Shown: positions 18,435-26,424 of the stretch, piece after piece
How the letters are laid out: the number at the start of each line of letters is the position of its first letter
Numbering within the stretch: the first letter of the stretch is position 1
From: Parvularculaceae bacterium
GTDB taxonomy: Bacteria > Pseudomonadota > Alphaproteobacteria > Caulobacterales > Parvularculaceae
Length of the DNA stretch: 64,000 nucleotides
Direction: 5' to 3'
Assembly: GCA_028280115.1 (NCBI GenBank)
Contig: JANQMJ010000024.1
Coordinates: forward strand, 109,693-173,692
Program-made: the position numbers and the translations under genes
Notes under the pieces: model-generated
What the model was told of the DNA's origin: nothing
The model's input: only the letters and a program-made list of their open reading frames with translations
Database searches by the model: none

Positions 18435-18857
18435 CTATTCACTTTGACTTTCCGCAAAAAGCTCAAAAACCTGCTGTCCGGTCAGTTGTTTTGTTTTCTC
18501 CGCAAACGAATAATAGTCAGGCTTGTCTTCAATGAAGATCTCTTGTTTGAGACGCAGATCTTCCAGGCCGTCAAGCGCATTGACGGAAACTTCCGAGAAC
18601 TTCCCGTCCTTGGTGCGCCAGGCGATCACCGTGCCGCACTGCTTGCAGAATATGCGTTCGCCATAGTCCGAAGCCGAATAAACGCCAAGATTGGGACTGT
18701 CTTCCGCCTTGAACGTATCACCGCACTCAATGGCGAAAAACGGCCCCGCCATTTGTCGCCTGCACATGCCGCAATGACAGATGGAAACAGCGTTGCCGGC
18801 GGGTTTCGCCTGAAACCGGACGGCGCCGCAAAGACATTGACCCGACGTTGCGCTCAT
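18435..18857 (-). CDS. GFA-family (CENP-V/GFA domain) zinc protein
   Basis: The 140-aa protein carries the GFA zinc ligands in order: GQCLCGAVRF, CHCGMCRR (residues about 28-35), and FCKQCGTVIAW (about 71-81), followed by the usual 'VSVNALDGLEDLRLKQEIFIEDKPDYYSF' ending. Family members include glutathione-dependent formaldehyde-activating enzymes, but most are uncharacterised. AAGGAG lies inside the 3' end of nuoC, whose stop is 5 bases before this ATG, so it is tightly coupled to nuoC. It separates nuoC from nuoD. Confidence 0.88.
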   Translation of the reverse strand: MSATSGQCLCGAVRFQAKPAGNAVSICHCGMCRRQMAGPFFAIECGDTFKAEDSPNLGVYSASDYGERIFCKQCGTVIAWRTKDGKFSEVSVNALDGLEDLRLKQEIFIEDKPDYYSFAEKTKQLTGQQVFELFAESQSE

Positions 18858-18862
18858 CTGAC

Positions 18863-19474
18863 TTACTCCTTGGCCTCGCCGGCCTTTTCATCGCCCGGCA
18901 GGATGTATTGCGCCCCTTCCCAGGGCGAGAGGTAATCGAAATTGCGGTATTCCTGGACGAGCTTGACCGGGTTGTAGACGACGCGTTTGAGCTCGTCGTC
19001 GTAACGCACCTCCACATGGCCGGTGAGCGGAAAGTCCTTGCGCAGGGGATAGCCCTCAAAACCATAGTCCGTAAGAATCCGGCGCAGATCCGGATGGCCC
19101 GAAAAAACAACGCCGTACATGTCGAATGCTTCGCGCTCGTACCAATCCGCGCATGGGAAGATGTCCGTCGCCGTGGGGATGGTTTCGTCCTCGCCGACCT
19201 GCGCCTTGACGCGAATGCGGGCGTTGTTGTGCATCGATAGGAGGTGATAGACGACGTCGAAACGCTTGGCGCGGTTGGGATAATCGACGCCGCAAATATC
19301 GATCAGCACGAGAAATTTCGCCAGCGGATCGTCGCGCAGGAACTTCAGCACATGCTCCATGCGATCGGCGCGGGCGTCGATCGTCAGCTCGCCATGCTCG
19401 ATGCGCCAGCCGCGAATGTCGCTGTCGATGGCGGCGGCGATGTGTTCGCCGAGGTCGTTGAGGTCTTCGCTCAT
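18863..19474 (-). CDS. nuoC: NADH-quinone oxidoreductase subunit C (30-kDa)
   Basis: The 203-aa product has the NuoC core: '[40 protein letters not shown]' and '[51 protein letters not shown]'. It is a structural subunit of the peripheral arm, contacting NuoB and NuoD. The C-terminus ends [20 protein letters not shown], as in alphaproteobacterial homologues. nuoB lies upstream but a four-helix-bundle gene is inserted between them; the GFA gene follows after 5 bp. Confidence 0.97.
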   Translation of the reverse strand: MSEDLNDLGEHIAAAIDSDIRGWRIEHGELTIDARADRMEHVLKFLRDDPLAKFLVLIDICGVDYPNRAKRFDVVYHLLSMHNNARIRVKAQVGEDETIPTATDIFPCADWYEREAFDMYGVVFSGHPDLRRILTDYGFEGYPLRKDFPLTGHVEVRYDDELKRVVYNPVKLVQEYRNFDYLSPWEGAQYILPGDEKAGEAKE

Positions 19475-19514
19475 AGTCGTGAATTGTGACTGGTGAAATG
19501 GCGAATGGAGAAAA

Positions 19515-19961
19515 TCATGATCTCGCTCGGCGCTCCAAAGACCGGATCAAACCGCGAAGCATTTTACTTAATCGAACAACTCTTGAATTGAGCGACTCGA
19601 AAGCATCGACAGAGAGAAAATCCAGTTGATTTGAAAGCTCTGTTAGTGTTTCCAGTTCTTTCAGCGATCCCTGCCCAATACGAAGAAACTGAATAAACGC
19701 GCCCGTGGTTTCCCGACCGTAGCCCTCGGCAATGTTGGCGGGAATAGAAACACTCGCGCGACGCATCTGCGAGGTAATGCCGTAGAGCTCTTCGCGAGGA
19801 AAGTTCGCAGTATTCCGGTAAATGTCCTTGGCTAGCGCCATCCCTTCTTTCCAGACCTCAAGGTCGCGATAGTCAGTTATCTTTGCAGCTTGTCCGTTCT
19901 CGGAAAATCCGAATTGCGACAGATCGCCTTCGGCGTCCGCAAATTCCCACTCACTATTCAC
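19515..19961 (-). CDS. Four-helix-bundle protein (S23 / 23S rRNA intervening-sequence family)
   Basis: The family core is clear: '[20 protein letters not shown]', '[30 protein letters not shown]', then '[19 protein letters not shown]'. Members fold as a four-helix bundle that forms pentamers; their role is unknown. No ATG precedes the core. The best start is GTG 19961 (alternative GTG 19976), both lying inside a TGGTGAA-type repeat just past the nuoB stop, giving about 148 residues against the usual 120. The frame stays open further upstream only because it overlaps nuoB. It splits nuoB from nuoC and is bordered on both sides by the same short repeats, suggesting insertion as a unit. Confidence 0.8.
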   Translation of the reverse strand: MNSEWEFADAEGDLSQFGFSENGQAAKITDYRDLEVWKEGMALAKDIYRNTANFPREELYGITSQMRRASVSIPANIAEGYGRETTGAFIQFLRIGQGSLKELETLTELSNQLDFLSVDAFESLNSRVVRLSKMLRGLIRSLERRARS

Positions 19962-19975
19962 GACTTCACCATTCA

Positions 19976-20545
19976 CTACCTCACGATGCTCCCTTCCCGG
20001 CGGATCTTCTTCTGCAACTGCAGGACGCCGTAAATCAGCGCTTCGGCCGTGGGCGGACAGCCGGGCACGTAGATATCCACCGGCACGATGCGGTCGCAGC
20101 CGCGCACCACGGCGTAGGAGTAATGATAATACCCGCCCGCATTGGCGCACGAACCCATGGAGATGACATAGCGCGGGTTCGGCATCTGGTCGTAAACCTT
20201 GCGCAGCGCCGGGGCCATTTTATTGGTCAGCGTGCCGGCGACGATCATCACGTCGGACTGACGCGGCGAGGCGCGCGGGGCGAAACCGAAGCGCTCCATA
20301 TCGTAGCGCGGCATCGAGGCCTGCATCATCTCGATGGCGCAGCATGCAAGCCCGAAGGTCATCCACATCAGCGAGCCGGTGCGCGCCCAGGTAATCAGCG
20401 CATCGGCGGGCGCGGTGAAAAAGCCGCGGTCGGCAAGCTGGTCCGAAAGCTCGCCGAAAAACGGATCCTTCGCCGACGGATCATAGCCCGGCGTGCCGGC
20501 GCGCGCCGCAGTGCCGTAGGGAAACTTGGGGGGTTCTACCGCCAT
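19976..20545 (-). CDS. nuoB: NADH-quinone oxidoreductase subunit B (4Fe-4S N2)
   Basis: The 189-residue protein has the N2 cluster ligands in '[12 protein letters not shown]', '[19 protein letters not shown]' and '[17 protein letters not shown]'. N2 is the last cluster before quinone. The N-terminus overlaps the end of nuoA by 10 bases. Its stop codon lies in the TGGTGAA-type repeat that separates it from the four-helix-bundle gene, and the last two residues are encoded by that repeat. Confidence 0.98.
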   Translation of the reverse strand: MAVEPPKFPYGTAARAGTPGYDPSAKDPFFGELSDQLADRGFFTAPADALITWARTGSLMWMTFGLACCAIEMMQASMPRYDMERFGFAPRASPRQSDVMIVAGTLTNKMAPALRKVYDQMPNPRYVISMGSCANAGGYYHYSYAVVRGCDRIVPVDIYVPGCPPTAEALIYGVLQLQKKIRREGSIVR

Positions 20546-20931
20546 TCAAGCGCGCCCTTCTTCCATTCGTAAAGAAAGCCGATAGCGAACACGGCGAGGA
20601 AGACGAACATCGACCAGAAGGCGTAAATCTGAAAGCTGCGGTCGGTCCCCAGTTCCGGATTGAACAGCGTCACCGCCCAGGGAAACAAAAACGCAACGTC
20701 GAGATCGACGATAATGAACAGGATCGCCACAATATAGAACTGCACGTCGAACTTCATGCGCGCGTCGTCGAAGGCGTTAAAGCCGCATTCATAGGTCGAG
20801 AGTTTTTCCGCATCCGGCTCGGCCGGCGCGATGACCGCCGGCACGATCAGAAAGCCAAGACCGAAAATGACCGACAGGCCGAGAAATATCAGGATCGGCA
20901 GCCAGTCCAGCAGAAAATCGGGGGTCGCCAA
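20536..20931 (-). CDS. nuoA: NADH-quinone oxidoreductase subunit A (membrane)
   Basis: The 131-aa product has three transmembrane spans and the NuoA signatures: '[44 protein letters not shown]', which includes the conserved Cys-Gly-Phe loop and the acidic IVDLDVAF helix. It starts the complex I cluster in this window. The overlap with nuoB indicates translational coupling. Confidence 0.97.
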   Translation of the reverse strand: MATPDFLLDWLPILIFLGLSVIFGLGFLIVPAVIAPAEPDAEKLSTYECGFNAFDDARMKFDVQFYIVAILFIIVDLDVAFLFPWAVTLFNPELGTDRSFQIYAFWSMFVFLAVFAIGFLYEWKKGALEWR

Positions 20932-21063
20932 GAGAGGATCCTTTCAAGGCCGCAAGGCCCTTTTACACGCCGAGCGGAACCTAGAAAGCTGCGGGGCCAA
21001 TGGCAACGGGCGTCGGCGCCGCAGCCCCTTAAAATCGCTGATTATTCAACGGATCGGACGTCT

Positions 21064-21612
21064 TTATTCCGGCGTTTGCGTATCCTCGGCCGGGGCCTCG
21101 GGCGCCTCCCCTTCCTGGCCGGCGCGCAGGAACTCGTCCCAGTCCTCCATTTCCCAGAACTGCTCGTCGAGCAGCCCGTCGCGGATGGTTTCGGGCAACT
21201 GGTCGACGGTCAGGAGCTTTTGCTCCTCGCGGTCGCTGGCGAAGGCGGCCAGATCGGCAATCTCGTCGGCGGTCAGATAGATCGAATAGCCCAGCTCGAT
21301 CGATTGAAGCTCGATCATCGCCGGCGCGCCGCGCCACATGCGCGCGGCGAATTCCAGCGGATCGATGGCGACAGCGCCGACCTCGGCGTCAAGCGCCGGG
21401 GCCGCCTTGCCGCCGACGCCGTTGACCGCATGGCAGATGACGCAGCCCTTGTCGACGAACAGCGCCCGACCGGTCGCCGAATTGACGCTGCGCGAGACCA
21501 CTTCAAGCCCATGGGTCGTATCGCCCGCGCCGGCGTCCGATCCCTCCCCGGGGCCCTGACCGCAGGCCGAAACCAGCCCGCAGGCGGCCGCTATGATCCA
21601 GAATTTGCGCAT
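21064..21612 (-). CDS. c-type cytochrome lipoprotein
   Basis: The 182-residue protein has a lipoprotein-like signal ending in LVSAC (Cys about residue 17). After a Gly/Asp-rich linker comes a cytochrome c domain with the haem motif CVICH in 'GRALFVDKGCVICHAVNGVGGKAAPALDAEVG', and a Met in 'MWRGAPAMIELQ' that could be the distal ligand. The C-terminus is acidic and Pro/Glu-rich. It is expected in the periplasm, anchored to a membrane. It is the last chromosomal gene before the left junction of the integrated element, about 100 bp away. The electron partner is unknown. Confidence 0.85.
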   Translation of the reverse strand: MRKFWIIAAACGLVSACGQGPGEGSDAGAGDTTHGLEVVSRSVNSATGRALFVDKGCVICHAVNGVGGKAAPALDAEVGAVAIDPLEFAARMWRGAPAMIELQSIELGYSIYLTADEIADLAAFASDREEQKLLTVDQLPETIRDGLLDEQFWEMEDWDEFLRAGQEGEAPEAPAEDTQTPE

Positions 21613-21716
21613 GCCGAATCTCCGCCTAGCTGATCCCCATTGTGACGCTGCTTAACCATTCCATCAATGGCGTCAACGTTATGGATCAAATGCGAAAGGA
21701 GCGCGGGATGAAATCG

Positions 21717-21731
21717 GTGGCGCGAGTGACG
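21717..21731. repeat. Left attachment site: 15-bp copy of the tRNA-Asp 3' end
   Basis: GTGGCGCGAGTGACG is identical to bases 63939-63953, which form the 3' end of the tRNA-Asp gene. On this side it is followed by AGCCTCGCATGCC instead of tRNA sequence. This is what integration of a tyrosine-recombinase element into a tRNA gene leaves at the distal end. Confidence 0.85.
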
Positions 21732-21792
21732 AGCCTCGCATGCCAGCTATTCTCCAATGTTTTCAATGATTTACGCATATCATAATTTTGGT

Positions 21793-21827
21793 TGGTACAC
21801 AATATGTCCACATTTTGGTACACGATG
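21793..21827. repeat. Left arm-type integrase repeats (three tandem copies)
   Basis: TGGTACACAATA (21793), TGTCCACATTT (21805) and TGGTACACGATG (21816) follow one another. The outer two are 23 bp apart, the same spacing as at the right end (63818-63852). They lie 62 bp inside the left core site and probably bind the integrase N-terminal domain. The rest of the gap 21732-22048 holds no gene that I can support. Confidence 0.75.
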
Positions 21828-22048
21828 TTGTGCAGCGTGAAACTGAAAAATTGTCGAGTTCTATATCGAGTTTGAGCAGTCTCAAACCATCTTTAGTGAT
21901 TCGGAGCGTTCACGTTAGAAGCAGTAGGGTTAGCTGTAAATCCGGCAAGTAATCGTGGCCAGACTGGCGGCACAAATGTGGTGTCACTTTGCATCAAATC
22001 AAACATTGAATAATTATCACATATGATTTGATCCGGCACTGACCTAAT

Positions 22049-23359
22049 TTAAAACTTAGGATCTTCCTTCACTCCAAGCATATCTTGCTCCACACACCGA
22101 CTAGCAAGAAATAAGTGAAGCGCCATCCATAGATATCCCGGAGCTAATATGACTAGGGAATAGCGTAGAGATTCAACACCAAAAGTCGGAGCTAAGTAGT
22201 CACTGAGCGCGCCAGCAAAAAGCGGACCTAGCCCAAGACCAATCAAATTTGCAAAAAGATAAACGATGGCAATCGCCATCGCCCTCATACGTTCCATCAC
22301 TAAACTTTGAATCGCCGCAAAGAGTGGGCCGTTCACAATCAAAACCGCAAATGTAGATGTCATCATCAATGCGAGAGCAACATACTTGTTTGGAGTTAGA
22401 TATGTATAAACACTAACTAACGAAAACGCTGACACGAACGCAGCACCAACCATGAACTGTACTTTCTCCTTTCCCGCTGCAAATCTGCTTGCCAACTCTC
22501 CGCCTGATAGAATTGCAATACCTCCAACACCTCCGTAAATTATGGTCATCCACACGCCTAATTCACCGGTCTCCATTGAGTGTGTCCGGATAAAAAAACT
22601 CGGCATCCACACCGCGATACCCGAACCAAAGAAAAAGCTCGCAGTGTATGCTGCCAGCAGATGCCTAAACGACCTAATTCTCCATAAAGCTACAAACGCT
22701 TCAATTACACTGGGCGACTTTGGCGGTCGCCTACTGTTATGGATTGCCTCCGTAGGCAAATCTTTTCTCTTTTCGAGCTTGCCTCTGTTTTGTCTCGGTT
22801 CTTGTATTGTAAACCATGCTAAAATTGCCAACAGCACGCCAGGCGCTCCTAATACGGCGAATGTTCGCCTCCAACCGATTGCTTCGTTTAACAAACCACC
22901 ACCAAGAAATCCGATCGCAACACTGATGGACCCTCCAATCATGTAAATTGACGCCGCCCGTGGTCGTTCACGCCGGCTAAAATACTCTGGGATTAGTGAG
23001 TTTGCTGTTGGCATAGTCCCAGCCTCACCTATGGCTGTTACTATACGGAGAACCAACAATTGAATGAAGTTTGAAACTGAACCGGTAATTGAAACCGCCA
23101 CTCCAAACAAAAAAGTCGTTGAAGATACCACAGTCGCGCGATTGCCCGTATCTGTCCAACGCGCGATAGGAATGCCCATTATCGCGTAAAAAATTGCGAA
23201 AGAGATTCCGGTTAGCAAGCCAAGCTGCGTATCACTTAGCTGTAGGCTAACTTTAATGTCCTGTAAGGCTAACGAGAGGAAATGACGGTCGACAAAGTTG
23301 AACGCCGATATTAGCGTTAGCAGACCAAGAAGGTAATGCCGGTAGAAGCCTTTTTTCAT
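22049..23359 (-). CDS. MFS transporter, spinster-like family
   Basis: The 436-aa product has about twelve transmembrane spans. The N-terminal half shows 'SAFNFVDRHFLSLALQDIKVSLQLSDTQLGLLTGISFAIFYAIMGIPIARWTD' with the MFS loop 2-3 motif (ARWTDTGNR), and 'ATAIGEAGT..TANSLIPEYFSRRERPRA'-type residues follow, typical of spinster-like major facilitators. GGAG lies 5 bases before ATG 23359. It is the last gene of the S9-amidase-dehydrogenase operon (82-bp gap), so it probably moves the substrate or a breakdown product across the inner membrane. The DNA is noticeably AT-rich. Confidence 0.85.
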   Translation of the reverse strand: MKKGFYRHYLLGLLTLISAFNFVDRHFLSLALQDIKVSLQLSDTQLGLLTGISFAIFYAIMGIPIARWTDTGNRATVVSSTTFLFGVAVSITGSVSNFIQLLVLRIVTAIGEAGTMPTANSLIPEYFSRRERPRAASIYMIGGSISVAIGFLGGGLLNEAIGWRRTFAVLGAPGVLLAILAWFTIQEPRQNRGKLEKRKDLPTEAIHNSRRPPKSPSVIEAFVALWRIRSFRHLLAAYTASFFFGSGIAVWMPSFFIRTHSMETGELGVWMTIIYGGVGGIAILSGGELASRFAAGKEKVQFMVGAAFVSAFSLVSVYTYLTPNKYVALALMMTSTFAVLIVNGPLFAAIQSLVMERMRAMAIAIVYLFANLIGLGLGPLFAGALSDYLAPTFGVESLRYSLVILAPGYLWMALHLFLASRCVEQDMLGVKEDPKF

Positions 23360-23444
23360 CACTACTCCGAGCGCACTGGATATTCGTTTCTTGGGCGAAA
23401 TTCGAACCGGGCCATCGTGCTTGATAGGAGTTCAAGAAGAACTG

Positions 23445-24953
23445 TCACCACAATAATCTGACCTGCGTACTCGCCGTATAAGCCCGAAGCCCTTCTATCC
23501 CGTTCTCAAAACCGAATCCGGACTGCTTATGTGGCTCAGCCCCAATGCGAACAGAACCAGGTCGCGAATTCATCGTTGTGGTGACGTTCAATATGCCGGA
23601 ATTAATCTCGCTCGCTATCTTCTGTATTCTTTGAGCGTCTTTGGTAGCTACATATGCGGAGAGACCATATTGTGTGGCATTTGCTAGTTGGATCGCTTCA
23701 TCCACGTCGCGAAAAGAGAAAATACAGATTACCGGCCCAAAAATTTCCTCCATAGCTATTGTATGGTCTGGTTGCACGCCATCGAAAACGGCTGGGGTTA
23801 GATAGTATCCGCCGGTCTGTTCGAGGACGCGGGCACCTCCGTAGAGGAGTCGCGCACCTTCTTTTTTTCCCGACTCAATATAGCTGGTTACTTTTTCGAG
23901 ATGTGCTTCATTCACGAGCGCACCAAATTTCGTAGCCGGATCAAGCGGGTCGGAAGGCTTTAATGCCGAAGCTTTTTCGATTATTCTCGCGACGAGAGCC
24001 GGCTTTATTTTTTCATGAATACATATGCGCGTTGCGGCGGCGCAAAGCGCGCCTTGGTTCGGAAACCCTGTACCGACGATATTATCGGCAAGAAGATCCA
24101 GATCTTCGACAAAATCTTCGAAAATAAGATACGGCGACTTACCTCCACACTCCAGCATTAGCCGTTTCATATTTGACTCGCCAGCAGCAATCATCAATTG
24201 CTTTCCAGTCACACTGCTGCCTGTAAATGTAAGCAGATCAATGCCTGCATGATGTGCGATAGCATTGCCTGTAACTTCGCCGCTGCCATGAACAACGTTA
24301 AACATTCCCGGTGGAACACCAGCCTCAATAGCTAATTCCGCAAACCTACAGGCCGACAGGGATGTGAATTCCGAAGGCTTCAATATGACACTATTTCCCA
24401 TCATCAACGCTGGTGCGACTTTCATTGCAGCGAGCACCAATGGAAAATTCCATCCGATGATGCCGCCAACTACGCCTATCGGCTTCCTGAGTTGATATGA
24501 AATGAGGCCGCCATCACTTCCAAGAGGAGACAACATTCCTTCGGCAGCACATGCGACTTCTCTCAAAACCGCAGCCGCATATGGAATATCTTCGTTAAAC
24601 GCATTCGAAATTGGTTTGCCGACATCCAAGCATTCGTATAGCGCTAGTTCATTTCTGTTTGCTACTAAAAGGTCGGCGAGTTTTTCGAGGATAGTCCTTC
24701 GCGATTCAACGGACATATGCTTCCAGTTTCCGGAATCGTATGCATTGCGAGCATTGGATACGGCGTCGTTCACACCCTGAACATCGCCAGTGCCAAGCGT
24801 ATAGATTGGAATACCGTTTCGTGGATTTCTTTTCTCTATTATCGACTCACCACCAATATCAACATATCTCCCACCGATGAAATCTCGAACGGATAAGGTC
24901 GTTTTTCTCAGTATTTCAGCCCACTCGATTTCATTCACGTGACGGTCTGTCAT
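23445..24953 (-). CDS. NAD(P)-dependent aldehyde dehydrogenase
   Basis: The 502-residue protein is a full-length aldehyde dehydrogenase. The coenzyme-site stretch is 'PIGVVGGIIGWNFPLVLAAMKVAPALMMGNSVILKPSE', the glycine motif is 'LLTFTGSSVTGK', the general base Glu lies in MLECGGKSP and the nucleophile Cys in FPNQGALCAAATR. It oxidises an aldehyde to the acid in the cytoplasm. It starts 1 base after the amidase stop, so the two are translated together. Amide cleavage followed by aldehyde oxidation would suit an amide or amine-derived substrate; the actual compound is unknown. Confidence 0.92.
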   Translation of the reverse strand: MTDRHVNEIEWAEILRKTTLSVRDFIGGRYVDIGGESIIEKRNPRNGIPIYTLGTGDVQGVNDAVSNARNAYDSGNWKHMSVESRRTILEKLADLLVANRNELALYECLDVGKPISNAFNEDIPYAAAVLREVACAAEGMLSPLGSDGGLISYQLRKPIGVVGGIIGWNFPLVLAAMKVAPALMMGNSVILKPSEFTSLSACRFAELAIEAGVPPGMFNVVHGSGEVTGNAIAHHAGIDLLTFTGSSVTGKQLMIAAGESNMKRLMLECGGKSPYLIFEDFVEDLDLLADNIVGTGFPNQGALCAAATRICIHEKIKPALVARIIEKASALKPSDPLDPATKFGALVNEAHLEKVTSYIESGKKEGARLLYGGARVLEQTGGYYLTPAVFDGVQPDHTIAMEEIFGPVICIFSFRDVDEAIQLANATQYGLSAYVATKDAQRIQKIASEINSGILNVTTTMNSRPGSVRIGAEPHKQSGFGFENGIEGLRAYTASTQVRLLW

Positions 24954-24954
24954 G

Positions 24955-26424
24955 TTAACAGCCTTGACTATTTTGATTTCTAATATGTGCTACCGAATGG
25001 GGCGGGACTCGCTTAACCCACGGAAGCGTTTCTTCAAATGATGAAGCCAACTGTAAAAGTGTACACTCGTCTCCAACTCTTGCGGCAACCTGCACGCCAA
25101 CCGGCAGACCCTTCCCGCTTTGATAAAGAGGTAGTGAAATTGCTGGCTGACCCGTCACATTAAAGACTGGGGTGAACGCGGCATGCTCTGATAGCATACT
25201 ATCCAGCCAAGAATACGCAGTTAAATCGGACGCATTGGCATTCAATTCACTTAGACGTAATGAATGTCGCGTTACGACTGGAGAGATGAAAGCGTCATAT
25301 TCTTCAAAGAAATACGCAACCCGTCGACAAACATCATCCATTATCGAAATACTATCTAGCAAGGCTTCACTCGTCAGTTCCTTCGCGTGACGAAACATAG
25401 CCAAATTGCAGCCTTCGCGATTCTCAGAACTAAGTTTCCGCCCTGTCTCAGATTCTAAAATTCTAACGCTACGAACGTGTCGATAACTCCATAAGTCAAC
25501 AAAGGCTTGAAAAAACGCGGGCCACTCGTACGGCAATGTCACTTCTTGAACTTTGTGACCGAACGCTTCACACAAAGAGGCGGCCTTGTCGACGGCTTCT
25601 GCACATTCAATATCTACACGCGTGCCCGCCGGAGACTTGTTCGAGAACCCTATACTCAATGGGCGCATTGAACTTTCAAGGCTTTCGAGGAATCGCTCTT
25701 CTTGTTTGGGTATAAAATAGGGTGAGCCAAGCTCATGACCGTGTGTGCAATCTAGCATTGCCGCAGTGTCTCGGACCGTTCGCGACACTATGTGACTTGC
25801 TCCTAAGGCATACGACCCGCTGTGGACGCCGGCTGTACGCGCCCGGCTAGGTTTAAGCCCAACAGTTCCACAACAAGCGGCAGGTATACGAATTGACCCA
25901 GCGCCGTCCGACGCGTGAGCTATAGGAACGACGCCACTGATCACTGCGGCGGCGGCCCCGCCACTTGAGCCGCCGGGCGATAAACCCAAATTCCAAGGAT
26001 TGCGGGTTGCTCCGTATACTACAGCTTCCGTAGTGGTAGCATTTCCGGCCTCAGGCCAGGTTGATAATCCTAAGATGGTAACACCACATTTTTTGAACCG
26101 TGTAGTAATCTCGGAGTCACTCGGTGCGACACGCCCTAACCCTAGGCGACTTGCCTGGTCAAATACTTCGCCAGCAACAGCGGCATCTTTGATCAAGAAC
26201 GGAACACCTGCAAATGGCGCGTCACGATTTGTATTGTCTAGACATTCACTAGCCGTTCGAGGCGTAAAATGTGCAATGCAGTTAATACTGGCATTGACGA
26301 TTTGGGCCGCTTCCAATGCCACGGTTGCGAGCTCTCCTGCCGAAACCTGCTTGTTCCGAACAAGACTCGCTAACCCTATTGCGTCGAAACTTGCGTACTC
26401 CTCCAAACTAATCGTCATCACCAC
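24955..26424 (-). CDS. Amidase-signature-family hydrolase
   Basis: The 489-aa protein has the complete Ser-cisSer-Lys triad region: Lys in 'GVPFLIKDAAVAG', the Gly/Ser-rich 'LSPGGSSGGAAAAVISG' with the cis-Ser, and 'ASDGAGSIRIPAACCGTVGLKPSR' carrying the nucleophile Ser. The C-terminus contains 'FNVTGQPAISLPLYQSGKGLPVGVQVAARVGDECTLLQLASSFE'. It hydrolyses an amide bond in the cytoplasm; there is no signal peptide. Its start overlaps the end of the S9-like gene by 7 bases and the aldehyde dehydrogenase follows after 1 base, so it is the middle of a tight operon. Confidence 0.93.
   Translation of the reverse strand: MVMTISLEEYASFDAIGLASLVRNKQVSAGELATVALEAAQIVNASINCIAHFTPRTASECLDNTNRDAPFAGVPFLIKDAAVAGEVFDQASRLGLGRVAPSDSEITTRFKKCGVTILGLSTWPEAGNATTTEAVVYGATRNPWNLGLSPGGSSGGAAAAVISGVVPIAHASDGAGSIRIPAACCGTVGLKPSRARTAGVHSGSYALGASHIVSRTVRDTAAMLDCTHGHELGSPYFIPKQEERFLESLESSMRPLSIGFSNKSPAGTRVDIECAEAVDKAASLCEAFGHKVQEVTLPYEWPAFFQAFVDLWSYRHVRSVRILESETGRKLSSENREGCNLAMFRHAKELTSEALLDSISIMDDVCRRVAYFFEEYDAFISPVVTRHSLRLSELNANASDLTAYSWLDSMLSEHAAFTPVFNVTGQPAISLPLYQSGKGLPVGVQVAARVGDECTLLQLASSFEETLPWVKRVPPHSVAHIRNQNSQGC

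Noticed and set aside
18258..18443. Short repeats considered as a CRISPR array
   Set aside because: Units are 7-8 bases and nearly contiguous, without spacers of constant length, and no cas genes are present.
19962..20150. N-terminal extension of the four-helix-bundle protein into nuoB
   Set aside because: The extension is antisense-free but reads nuoB in another frame, is Arg-rich and has no family support; the true start should be at or after 19976.
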